A stretch of 64,000 bases of DNA from JAWVFM01 sp963843315 (GTDB lineage: Bacteria > Actinomycetota > Thermoleophilia > Solirubrobacterales > 70-9), in assembly GCA_963843315.1 (NCBI GenBank), contig CAWJJU010000007.1, forward strand, positions 186,001 to 250,000. Direction: 5' to 3'. Below are positions 42,111 through 49,608 of the stretch, one piece after another (within the stretch, counting starts at the first letter, position 1; each line of letters starts with the position of its first letter). A program made the translations under genes and the position numbers. Under the pieces are notes generated by a model, which did not search any database, was not told the DNA's origin, and saw nothing but the letters and a program-made list of their open reading frames with translations.

Positions 42111-43861
42111 CAGAACAACTGCGTGGTCAGGCTCTGGACGATCGGTCCGAGCAGGAGGGCGGGGAAGAAGGTGAGGGCGCCGACGAGGATCACGACGGCG
42201 ATCAGCAGGACCACGAAGGTCGGGTTGTCGGTGCGCATGGTCCCCAGGCCGGCGGGCGCGACCTTCTTGTTGGCCAGCGAGCCTGCCACGGCGAGGACGA
42301 AGAGGATCGGGAGGAAACGTGCGAAGACCATCGTCAGCCCGCCGAGGAGGTCGGCGAAGATGACACCGTGGGCCCCGTGGTTGCCGGGCGCATGCGGCTG
42401 GATGAAGCCGGTGTAGCCGGCGAATGCCGAGCCGTTGTTGTTCGCCTGCGACATGTAGGCGTAGAGGGTCTCGGAGAAGCCCTGCGGGCCGTGAGCGGAG
42501 ATCGACTGCCTGCCCACCGGTGCGGCCATGGAGACGCCCGCCGTCACCAGGACGGCGAGGGGGGTGAACAGAACGCCGAGCGACGCCAGCTTGATCTCTC
42601 GCGCCTGGATCTTCTTGCCCAGATACTCAGGCGTGCGCCCGACCATGAGCCCGCCGATGAAGACGGCGAGGATGACGTAGAGCAGCATGGAGTACAGGCC
42701 CGTGCCCACGCCGCCGAAGATCACCTCGCTGGTGCCCATGCCGGTCAGGGGGACCGCCGATCCGAGGCCGGTCAGCGACTCCATCGCGCCGTCCACCGAG
42801 CCGTTGGAGGTCACCGTCGTGGTGGCCGCCCAGAGCCCGGTGTCGGCGATGCCGAAGCGCTGCTCCTTGCCCTCGAGATTGCCGCCCGTCGAGCCGCTCA
42901 TCGCGGTGGTGGGTGAGCCGCCTGCCTTCTCGGCGGGGGTCCCGTGCTGCTCGGCCGGCACGATCACCGCGACAAGCGCCACCCAGACGACGAGCATCGA
43001 GGCGAAGATCGCCCAGCCCTGGCGCTGGCGCCCCACCATGCGCCCGAAGGTGTACGTGAGCGCGGCGGGGATGAGGATGATCGAGAGGGTCTCGATGAAG
43101 TTCGAGAAGCCCGAGCCGTTCTCGAAGGGCATCGCGGAGTTGACGTTGAAGAAGCCGCCGCCGTTGGTGCCGAGCTGCTTGATCGCCACCTCCGAGGCCG
43201 CCGGGCCGAGGGCGAGCGTCTGGTGACCGCCCGCCAGCGTGCTGATGGTGGCCGGACCGCTCAGCGTCTGGATCACGCCCTGCGAGACCAGGACGATCGC
43301 GACGATCACCGAGAGCGGCAGCAGGATGTAGTACATGCTGCGGATCGTGTCCTGCCAGAAGTTGCCAAGCCCGCCGCTGCGGCCCGCGATGCCGCGGATC
43401 ATCGCGACGACCACGGCCATTCCAACGGCCGCCGAGACGAAGTTCTGGACCGTGAGCCCGGCCATGCTGGCGAAGTAGCTCAGGGTCGTCTCGCCGCCGT
43501 AGTACTGCCAGTTCGTGTTCGAGACGAACGACGAGGCGGTGCTGAACGAGACGCTCCACGGACCTGAGTGGAAGCCCGCGGGGTTGAACGGCTGGATGCC
43601 CTGGGTTCTGAGGATCAGGTAGAGGACGACCCAGAAGATCAGCGAGAAGACGACGAGGGTGCGGGCGTACGACTTCCAGTCCTGGTCGACGGTCTCGTCG
43701 ACGCGCAGCAGGCGGTACGTCCAGCGCTCCAGGCCGCCGACGACGGGAGTGAGGAAGACGCGCTCGTTCTGATAGACGCGCGCCATGTAGGCGCCGAGCG
43801 GCGGCGTCAGAACGACCACGACGCCGATGAAGACAGCGATCTGAAGCCAGCCCTGGGCCAC
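42110..43861 (-). CDS. kdpA: Potassium-transporting ATPase subunit A
   Basis: The 583-residue membrane protein is the K+-selective channel-like subunit. Visible are PPLGAYMARVYQNE at the N-terminus, FVSNTNWQYYGGETTLSYF, GTNGGGFFNVNSAMPFEN (a selectivity filter segment), and HGVIFADLLGGLTMVFARFLPIL. It has 10 or so transmembrane segments. The GTG start lies one base after the kdpF stop. Confidence 0.97.
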   Translation of the reverse strand: MAQGWLQIAVFIGVVVVLTPPLGAYMARVYQNERVFLTPVVGGLERWTYRLLRVDETVDQDWKSYARTLVVFSLIFWVVLYLILRTQGIQPFNPAGFHSGPWSVSFSTASSFVSNTNWQYYGGETTLSYFASMAGLTVQNFVSAAVGMAVVVAMIRGIAGRSGGLGNFWQDTIRSMYYILLPLSVIVAIVLVSQGVIQTLSGPATISTLAGGHQTLALGPAASEVAIKQLGTNGGGFFNVNSAMPFENGSGFSNFIETLSIILIPAALTYTFGRMVGRQRQGWAIFASMLVVWVALVAVIVPAEQHGTPAEKAGGSPTTAMSGSTGGNLEGKEQRFGIADTGLWAATTTVTSNGSVDGAMESLTGLGSAVPLTGMGTSEVIFGGVGTGLYSMLLYVILAVFIGGLMVGRTPEYLGKKIQAREIKLASLGVLFTPLAVLVTAGVSMAAPVGRQSISAHGPQGFSETLYAYMSQANNNGSAFAGYTGFIQPHAPGNHGAHGVIFADLLGGLTMVFARFLPILFVLAVAGSLANKKVAPAGLGTMRTDNPTFVVLLIAVVILVGALTFFPALLLGPIVQSLTTQLF

Positions 43862-43951
43862 CTAGAGGTTCTCCCCGCGAACGAGCGCATACACCAGGTA
43901 GGCGCAGATCAGGACCGAGACGATCAGCCCGAAGAGGTCGGCGCCGCTCAT
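43862..43951 (-). CDS. kdpF: Potassium-transporting ATPase subunit F
   Basis: This 29-residue peptide consists of one transmembrane helix (LFGLIVSVLICAYLVYALV) followed by RGENL. Size, position directly before kdpA and the C-terminal Arg-Gly-Glu pattern match KdpF, which stabilises the complex. Its ATG overlaps the stop of another tiny membrane protein gene. Confidence 0.88.
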   Translation of the reverse strand: MSGADLFGLIVSVLICAYLVYALVRGENL

Positions 43952-44082
43952 ATCTTGTCCAGGAGGTCGATCGCCCAATAGATGAGCGCGAACGCCACCA
44001 CCGCTATCGCGATGGCGGTGGCGTCCGCGAGGGGGCTGCCGCCGCCGCTGAAGACGCTTGCGAGGGTCGCGAGGGAGTCCAC
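43948..44082 (-). CDS. 44-residue single-helix membrane protein leading the kdp operon
   Basis: Starting at GTG 44082, this frame encodes a short Ser/Gly-rich N-terminus, one strongly hydrophobic helix (ATAIAIAVVAFALIYWAIDLL) and a DKI end. It overlaps kdpF by ATGA, which argues that it is translated. I do not recognise the family. It may be an additional small Kdp subunit or a leader peptide. No strong ribosome site is seen. Confidence 0.6.
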   Translation of the reverse strand: MDSLATLASVFSGGGSPLADATAIAIAVVAFALIYWAIDLLDKI

Positions 44083-44167
44083 GAGATCATCGTGCGACCC
44101 CCCGCGTCAAGGGTGTGTGCAGAGAACGGCCCGCGGTCTAAAGAAGCTGTGAAGACCCGCAAATGGA

Positions 44168-44191
44168 GAGGCCCCGCCGAAGCGGGGCCTC
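44168..44191 (-). terminator. Intrinsic terminator of RNase P RNA
   Basis: On the minus strand, GAGGCCCCGC-TTCG-GCGGGGCCTC forms a 10-base stem with a UUCG loop just after the RNA's 3' end. The T-rich tract after it is weak (TCCATTT). Confidence 0.85.
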
Positions 44192-44198
44192 ATCCGTA

Positions 44199-44524
44199 GC
44201 TGGCCTGTAAGCCGGATTCTGTCTTGCGCAGCCATCCATCTGTGCGGCCTACCTGGATCTCGCCGGGCCGGGTCGTCGATCCTGCTTGGCCTTGCACCGG
44301 GCGGGGTTTGCCTTGACGCCCCTCGTCACCGAGGGACCGGTGCGCTCTTACCGCACCTTTTCACCCTTGCCTGTACGCCGCTCAGCTGCGGCGGCGCCAT
44401 CGGCGGTTGTTCTCTGTGGCACTTTCCCGCGGGTTTCCCCGGGTCGGCGTTACCGACCGCCCTTGCCCTGTGGTGTCCGGACTTTCCTCGAGGGTGTCTC
44501 CACCTCCGCGACTGCATGGCCAGC
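44199..44524 (-). ncRNA. rnpB: RNase P RNA, bacterial type A
   Basis: The minus strand has the hallmark blocks: GAGGAAAGTCCGGACACC near the 5' end, CAGGGTAAGGGC-like CAGGGCAAGGGC, GGTAAGAGCGCACC, and AATCCGGCTTACAGGCCAGC at the 3' end. GCTGGCC at the 5' end pairs with GGCCAGC at the 3' end as helix P1. The RNA is the catalytic part of the enzyme that matures tRNA 5' ends. The ends are given by P1 and may be off by a few bases. Confidence 0.95.
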
Positions 44525-44561
44525 AAGCCGCATGTTAGGACGGCGTCGAGGAGATGTCGAG

Positions 44562-44789
44562 CTATCCGAGCTGCGAGCCGCAGCTTGCACAGCCGCCCCG
44601 GTGCAGCTCGGCCACTCCGCAAACCGGGCAATCGGCCCGCCCTTCGAGCCGCAGGTCCTCCCAGACCCCGAGGATGAAGTCCTCGAGGGTGACCCGCGAT
44701 GGCTCGAAGAGCGCGGGCGAGCTTTCGCCGCCCAGGTTCGGCCCCGGAAGACCCAGGGCCGCGCCGTCTCGTGTGGCGAGCGCACTCAT
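44562..44789 (-). CDS. Small zinc-ribbon protein coupled to lexA
   Basis: The 75-residue protein ends in a zinc ribbon, CPVC (residues 54-57) and CASC (68-71), which should bind one Zn. The N-terminal part contains PSRVTLEDFILGVWEDLRLEG, a conserved-looking helix. Its ATG overlaps the lexA stop, so it is translated with LexA and likely SOS-regulated. The function is unknown. Confidence 0.75.
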   Translation of the reverse strand: MSALATRDGAALGLPGPNLGGESSPALFEPSRVTLEDFILGVWEDLRLEGRADCPVCGVAELHRGGCASCGSQLG

Positions 44790-45391
44790 GCGACCGCCCT
44801 GAAGACCCCGACCACGCGCCCGACGATCTGCGCGTCGGCCGTTCGGATCGGCTTGTAGGCCTTGTTCTCCGGCTGCAGACGGACGCGGCCCTTCTCACGG
44901 AAGAAGCGCTTGACCGTCGCCTCGTCGTCGATGAGCGCCACGACGATCTCGCCGTCCTCGGCGTCCTCGCTGGAGCGGACGACCACGTAGTCGTCCTCGA
45001 GGATGCCGACGTCCTTCATGGAGTCGCCGCGCACCCGGAGGATGAAGTCGCCGCTCTCGCCGCCAATCATGGCCGGCAGCTCGACGTACTCCTCGATCTG
45101 CTCCTCGGCGAGGATCGGCGCGCCGGCGGCGACCTGCCCCACGAGGGGCAGACCGGCGGGGCCCAGGACCTTGCGCGCCTGGTCCTTGAGGAGCTCGATC
45201 GCACGCGGCTTGGTGGGATCGCGCCTCAGCAGCCCGATCTTCTCGAGGTTGGCGAGGTGCGCATGCACGGTCGAGGACGAGGTGAGGCCCACCGCCTTGC
45301 CGATCTCCCGCACCGTCGGCGGGTACCCGTGCTTCGAGCCGTACCGCCTGATGTAGTCGAAGATCTCTTTCTGCCGCTTCGTCAGATCCAC
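44786..45391 (-). CDS. lexA: SOS repressor LexA
   Basis: The 201-residue repressor has an N-terminal winged helix (TKRQKEIFDYIRRYGSKHGYPPTVREIGKAVGLTSSSTVHAHL), the autocleavage site Ala89-Gly90 in QVAAGAP, and the catalytic dyad Ser124 (GDSMKD) and Lys161 (EATVKRF). RecA filaments trigger self-cleavage after DNA damage. The GTG start is preceded by GAAAGGG. Its own promoter carries a LexA box. Confidence 0.97.
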   Translation of the reverse strand: MDLTKRQKEIFDYIRRYGSKHGYPPTVREIGKAVGLTSSSTVHAHLANLEKIGLLRRDPTKPRAIELLKDQARKVLGPAGLPLVGQVAAGAPILAEEQIEEYVELPAMIGGESGDFILRVRGDSMKDVGILEDDYVVVRSSEDAEDGEIVVALIDDEATVKRFFREKGRVRLQPENKAYKPIRTADAQIVGRVVGVFRAVA

Positions 45392-45419
45392 TCTGACCCT
45401 TTCTTCGGTTGCCGCCGGG

Positions 45420-45464
45420 GGAACATGTGTTCGTAACCTTACGACCTCCCCCGGACGGAGTCAA
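45420..45464 (-). promoter_or_regulatory. lexA promoter with SOS box
   Basis: On the minus strand, TTGACT (45464-45459) and TAAGGT (45441-45436) are separated by 17 bases. Two bases after the -10 comes CGAACACATGTTCC (45433-45420), a LexA box over the expected transcription start. This predicts autorepression. Confidence 0.88.
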
Positions 45465-45521
45465 GAATCTCGTTGCGATCGGCAATCGAAGTAGGCGAGG
45501 AGCCCCCTCCGAACAAATTGC

Positions 45522-45571
45522 GGACGGCTTCGCCGTCCTTACATGCTGCTTTCGGAGCTAAAGCTCCTCAC
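45522..45571. repeat. Two-hairpin structured repeat, copy 2
   Basis: Hairpin GGACGGC-TTC-GCCGTCC (45522-45538), linker TTACATGCTGCTTTC and hairpin GGAGC-TAAA-GCTCC (45554-45567), then TCAC. The linker differs from copy 1 (6233-6280) by one base, while both stems changed with pairing preserved. It lies in the divergent gap between lexA and tRNA-Leu, ending just before TACAAT, the likely -10 of the tRNA gene. Confidence 0.65.
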
Positions 45572-45589
45572 TACAATGCCTCGGCCCTC

Positions 45590-45675
<86 letters not shown>

Positions 45676-45714
45676 TACCGTCTCCCCCACTTGACCTTTG
45701 GGCTACAACTGACG

Positions 45715-46554
45715 ATGGTCATGCCGAGTATGCGCAGGAGATTCGTAATCAGCCTGGCGGGGTTCATGGCGTCGCTGGCCGCCGGCGCGTCGCCGGCGGG
45801 AAGTGCCGCGGCGGCGCCCTCCGGCCAGGCCAACCAGCCGATCGGCGTCCTGATCCAAGCCACCGGCCAGGCGCTGAACTCGGCGCTGGGCGCGATGGTC
45901 GCGCAGGCGACTCCGCAGAGCGCGCTGCCGCCGAAGAAGATCACGGCGCAGGACCGCGCGGCGGCCACCCCGACGGCGGCAACCCCGGCGAAGTCGACGC
46001 CGGTGAGCAGGCCGAGCGCCCACGACATCGCGTCGATGCCGGCGGCGTCCGCGGGGACGAACGGCTCGTTCAAGCCGCCCTCGGCGGACGCGCTGCAGCG
46101 CGCGTCCACCAGCGCCGTGGCCCAGGTGACCCACACTCCGCAAAGCCGCACGGCCGTCATGCTGGGCATGAGCGCGGTGGCCCCCTCGAGCGCGCCGCCC
46201 GCCGTCAAGAACGCCATCGACGCCGCCAACACCATCGTCGGGCAGCCCTACGTCTGGGGCGGCGGCCACGCCTCGTTCTACTCGCACGGCTACGACTGCT
46301 CGGGCTCCGTCAGCTTTGCGCTCGCGGGCGGCGGGTTCCTGCAGGCGCCCCTCACCTCGGGCTCGCTTGCGAACTGGGGCGCCCCCGGGCCGGGCAAGTG
46401 GATCACCATCTACGCCAACGGCTCCCACGTCTACGCCGTGATCGCCGGGCTTCGCTGGGACACGGTGGGCGACGCCAGGGGCACCGGCCCGCGCTGGCAC
46501 GTCGCGCTGCCCTATCCCCAGGGCTTCGTCGCGCGGCATCCCCCCGGTTTCTGA
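45715..46554 (+). CDS. Secreted NlpC/P60-like peptidase
   Basis: The protein of about 279 residues has a signal peptide (MRRRFVISLAGFMASLAAGASPAGSAAAA), a long Ala/Pro/Ser-rich linker and a C-terminal domain with GQPYVWGGGHASFYSHGYDCSGSVSFAL (catalytic Cys in YDCSGS) and GSHVYAVIAGLRWDTV (probable His). This matches the NlpC/P60 cell-wall endopeptidase layout. ATG 45715 or 45721 may be the start. It lies 40 bases after tRNA-Leu. Confidence 0.8.
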   Translation: MVMPSMRRRFVISLAGFMASLAAGASPAGSAAAAPSGQANQPIGVLIQATGQALNSALGAMVAQATPQSALPPKKITAQDRAAATPTAATPAKSTPVSRPSAHDIASMPAASAGTNGSFKPPSADALQRASTSAVAQVTHTPQSRTAVMLGMSAVAPSSAPPAVKNAIDAANTIVGQPYVWGGGHASFYSHGYDCSGSVSFALAGGGFLQAPLTSGSLANWGAPGPGKWITIYANGSHVYAVIAGLRWDTVGDARGTGPRWHVALPYPQGFVARHPPGF

Positions 46555-46588
46555 AACATGGCCGCCGGGCGCTGCTACCTTTCTCGCA

Positions 46589-48151
46589 ATGCTCGACCAC
46601 GCATGGATGCGGATCACAGGGAGGCAGTTGATCACGGCGCTCGGGGCCCTCGCCTGCGCGGCGTGCCTCGTCGCGCCGGCCGGCGCAGCCGCGAGCGGCA
46701 CGAATGACGCGTGCCCGCCCATCGCCAACAAGCCGCACCAGGTTCCCCACGTCAACTACGAGGGGATGCAGAAGATCACCTACTGCGTCGGCCCGGTCAC
46801 GGTCGCGCCCGGCCAGAACATCATCCGGCTGAACGCCACCAACCTCTTCCCGACCGTCCCCGGCTACATCACCCGCTTCGACCCCGAGCTCGTCTACCCC
46901 AACGGCAAGGTTCCGCGGGTCGACGTGGTCCACCTCCACCACGCCGTCTGGATCGTCAACGGCAACCCGCAGTTCGCGACCGGCGAGGAGAAGACGATTC
47001 AGCAGATGCCGCAGGGCTTCGGCTGGCGGACGAACCCGGGCGACTCGTGGATCCTGAACGACATGCTCCACGACCTCGTCGGCAAGCAATCGCAGGTCTA
47101 CATCGTCTGGCGCATCGACTTCGTGCCCGACACCTCGCCCGCCGCGGCTTCGATCAAGACGGTCCACACCAAGTGGATGGACGTGTCCGGCCCCAGCCCG
47201 CGCGACGGCATCTCGAGCCCGCTCTATCCGGTCTTCAACGCGCTCAAGACCTACGGAAAGAACGGCAGATATACGTTCCCCGACGAGGCCAAGGGCGCGC
47301 AGCGCGGCTTCATCGGCCCCAGCCAGTCCTGGGTTCCCAACCATCCGGTAACCCTGATCGGGAGCGCCGGGCACCTGCACCCGGGCGGCCTGCACACGGA
47401 CCTGACGGTCCAGCGCGGCGATCAGCACCGCAACATCTTCAGATCGAGCGCGCACTACTACGAGCCGGCGGGCGCCGTGTCCTGGGACGTGGCGATGAAG
47501 GCAACCCCGCCCGACTGGCGGGTGAAACTCCAGCCCGGTGACGACCTGAGCATTCACGCCACCTACGACACCAAGCACGCGAGCTGGTACGAGGTGATGG
47601 GCATCATGCCCGTGGCCGTCTACGACGGCAGCGACGCTGGGGGCGTCGACGCATTCGATCCGAGCCTCGACAAGGGCGGCGTGCTGACGCACACCCATCT
47701 CAACGAGAACCGCCACCACGGCGGCAACAACCTCGGCCTGCCGAACCCCCTCAAGCTGCCCTCCGCCAAGCTCCTCGGCCCCGTCACCATCGACGACTAC
47801 AAGTACTCGCAGGGCAACCTCGGCCAGAACCCGCCGAAGGTCACCGCCGGGCACTCCATCACCTTCACCAACAACGACGCCGTGCCCGCGACCGACACGG
47901 GCCACACGATCACCGCCTGCCGTGCGCCATGCAACCGCGGCACGGGCATCGCCTATCCGATCGCGAACGGCTCGACGGAATTCGACTCGGGCCAGCTGGG
48001 CTACAACTACAACAGCCTCGGCAGCGCGCCAGACGTCGGCACGGACACGTGGCAGACCCCCTCGAACCTGAAAGCGGGCACCTACACCTACTTCTGCCGC
48101 GTGCACCCGTTCATGCGCGGCAGCTTCAGGGTCGTCCCCTCCAAGAACTAG
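46589..48151 (+). CDS. Secreted copper protein: SURNod19-like domain plus C-terminal cupredoxin
   Basis: The 520-residue protein has a signal peptide (ITALGALACAACLVAPAGAAASG). The large first part has HHAVWIVNG, MPQGFGWRTNPGDSWILNDMLHDL and SAGHLHPGGLHTDL, a His-rich arrangement like the stress up-regulated Nod19 family and reminiscent of copper type II monooxygenases. The last 110 residues form a plastocyanin-like domain with HTITAC and YFCRVHPFMRGSF as copper ligands. The fusion suggests electron transfer within one exported protein; the reaction is unknown. ATG 46607 is an alternative start. Confidence 0.7.
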   Translation: MLDHAWMRITGRQLITALGALACAACLVAPAGAAASGTNDACPPIANKPHQVPHVNYEGMQKITYCVGPVTVAPGQNIIRLNATNLFPTVPGYITRFDPELVYPNGKVPRVDVVHLHHAVWIVNGNPQFATGEEKTIQQMPQGFGWRTNPGDSWILNDMLHDLVGKQSQVYIVWRIDFVPDTSPAAASIKTVHTKWMDVSGPSPRDGISSPLYPVFNALKTYGKNGRYTFPDEAKGAQRGFIGPSQSWVPNHPVTLIGSAGHLHPGGLHTDLTVQRGDQHRNIFRSSAHYYEPAGAVSWDVAMKATPPDWRVKLQPGDDLSIHATYDTKHASWYEVMGIMPVAVYDGSDAGGVDAFDPSLDKGGVLTHTHLNENRHHGGNNLGLPNPLKLPSAKLLGPVTIDDYKYSQGNLGQNPPKVTAGHSITFTNNDAVPATDTGHTITACRAPCNRGTGIAYPIANGSTEFDSGQLGYNYNSLGSAPDVGTDTWQTPSNLKAGTYTYFCRVHPFMRGSFRVVPSKN

Positions 48152-48164
48152 CGCGCCGGGTCAT

Positions 48165-49058
48165 CTAGCCCCCGATCGTCGCCAGCCACGCGGCCTGAAA
48201 CGAGGGCAGCCCCTCGCCGTGGATGCCGTGGACCTCGCGCGAGATCCCGCGGGCGCCCTCCGTCCCGATCAGGGGGTCGTCGCGCAGCCCGGCCAGCTCC
48301 GCCGGCGACAGCGACTCGGCAACGTCGACCGTCCCGTCCGCCAGCATGCGGGCCCGCTCGGCCGCGCTGTCCGTGTAGGTCAGGGTCACCGAGTCGATCG
48401 CGGGGCCCAGCCGGAGGTCGGTGCCCCACCACGCCGCGTTGCGGGCGATGAGCGACTCGCGAGTTGAGTGCTCGCGCAGCTCGAACGGCCCCGTGCCCGA
48501 GTCGGTCACGTGGGCCAGGACCGCGCCCTCGCCCGAGCGAGGGTCGAGCGCACGCTGCGAGACCAGCCCCAGCTGCGGCGAGGCGAGCCGGCGGGCGAAC
48601 CCCGGGTCCGGGGCGCTGAGGAAGAAGCGCACCAGCCCGGGCCGGGGCGAGTCGGTCGCGATCAGGCCGGGAAGAAGGGCGCGGCCGGCCGTCGTGGTGC
48701 GCCAGCGCGCGGCGTTTGCCAGCACCGCCGCCGAGTCGAGCCGGCTGCCGTCCTGAAAGCGGATGCCCGGCCGCAGGGTCACGCGCCACACGCTGTGGCC
48801 GCGAGCGGGGCGCGCGGCGAGCGCCAGCCCGGGGACGTTGCGGACGTCGTTGTAGGGCCCGGAGATCCGCCGGGTCAGCGGCTCGTAGATCTGCGCGACC
48901 AGCAGCCGCTCGGAGGGCGTCGCGGCCGTCAGCGGGTCTGCCGAGCCGGGCCCGCCGGGAAGGGCGATGCGAAGCGAGCCCGATGGCGAAGGCAGCGATC
49001 CCGCGACGCCCACGGCAGACCCCACGGTCGAGCCGCAGCCCGGCAGGGCGGCGAGCAC
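48165..49058 (-). CDS. ABC transporter solute-binding protein, family 5 (partial-looking lipoprotein)
   Basis: The protein has PSGSLRIALPGGPGSADPLTAATPSERLLVAQIYEPLTR, WRVTLRPGIRFQDGSRLDSAAVLANAARW and GTGPFELREHS, the layout of dipeptide/oligopeptide-binding proteins. At about 300 residues it is far shorter than the usual 500, lacking most of the second lobe. A lipobox (LAALPGC) is visible, but the only usual start near it, GTG 49058, leaves no charged n-region; an unusual start within secG is possible. No permease genes are adjacent. Confidence 0.65.
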   Translation of the reverse strand: MLAALPGCGSTVGSAVGVAGSLPSPSGSLRIALPGGPGSADPLTAATPSERLLVAQIYEPLTRRISGPYNDVRNVPGLALAARPARGHSVWRVTLRPGIRFQDGSRLDSAAVLANAARWRTTTAGRALLPGLIATDSPRPGLVRFFLSAPDPGFARRLASPQLGLVSQRALDPRSGEGAVLAHVTDSGTGPFELREHSTRESLIARNAAWWGTDLRLGPAIDSVTLTYTDSAAERARMLADGTVDVAESLSPAELAGLRDDPLIGTEGARGISREVHGIHGEGLPSFQAAWLATIGG

Positions 49059-49083
49059 GGCGCACGCGCCGAGCGCGGCGCGC

Positions 49084-49308
49084 CTAGAGCTTCGCGATGG
49101 CGATCGTGTTGACGGCGAAGAGGATCGCGAAGAACACCGTCCAGCGATCGAGGTTGCGCTCGACCAGGGAGCCGCCGCCGAACGAGCTGCCGCTCTGGCC
49201 GATGCCAAAGGCGCCGGAGAGCCCCGCGTCCTTGCCCGAGTGGAGCAGGACGAGGAAGATCAGGATCACCGAGATGATGACCTGGACGGTGTCGAGCACG
49301 GCCGTCAT
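49084..49308 (-). CDS. secG: Protein translocase subunit SecG
   Basis: The 74-residue protein has two transmembrane helices (VQVIISVILIFLVLLHSG and RWTVFFAILFAVNTIAIA) flanking the SecG loop AGLSGAFGIGQSGSSFGG. It is part of the SecYEG channel. Its ATG overlaps the stop of the preceding CcmI-like gene. Confidence 0.93.
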   Translation of the reverse strand: MTAVLDTVQVIISVILIFLVLLHSGKDAGLSGAFGIGQSGSSFGGGSLVERNLDRWTVFFAILFAVNTIAIAKL

Positions 49309-49598
49309 TGCCGGCGCAGTGTAGCCATAGCGGCATCGAGCTCGCGGAGGATCACGACGGCCTCGTGACGCAACTCGGCGTCAAGGCGCCCGAAGTCCGC
49401 GTCGTCGATCTTGCCCGCCGCGTGATCCAGCTGGGCGTCGCGAATCTCGCGGTACTTGGACTCCTTGCGCAGCTCGAGCTCCTCGACGCGCGCCTCCAGG
49501 CGCACGCGCTCGTCCCCCTGCTCGCGCGGTCGGCGAAGCGGGGTCGTGACGAACCAGGCGATCGCGAGCACGACCAGGCCAACCAGCACGTATTGCAC
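49305..49598 (-). CDS. Small membrane protein, CcmI N-terminal-like
   Basis: The 97-residue protein has one N-terminal helix (VLVGLVVLAIAWFVTTPL) and a coiled coil with REIRDAQLDHAAGKIDDADFGRLDAELRHEAVVIL. That pattern (REIxxxxLDxAxGKxxDxDFxxLxxxLxxEA) is the CcmI/CycH N-terminal segment, which helps haem attachment to apocytochrome c. No TPR domain is present. Nearby ccmF and ccmE support the call. GTG start at 49598. Confidence 0.65.
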   Translation of the reverse strand: MQYVLVGLVVLAIAWFVTTPLRRPREQGDERVRLEARVEELELRKESKYREIRDAQLDHAAGKIDDADFGRLDAELRHEAVVILRELDAAMATLRRQ

Positions 49599-49608
49599 GC
49601 GCGCAAGG

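Noticed and set aside
45676..45714. A c-di-AMP riboswitch in front of the NlpC/P60 gene
   Set aside because: Only about 40 bases separate tRNA-Leu from the gene and none of the ydaO blocks is present.
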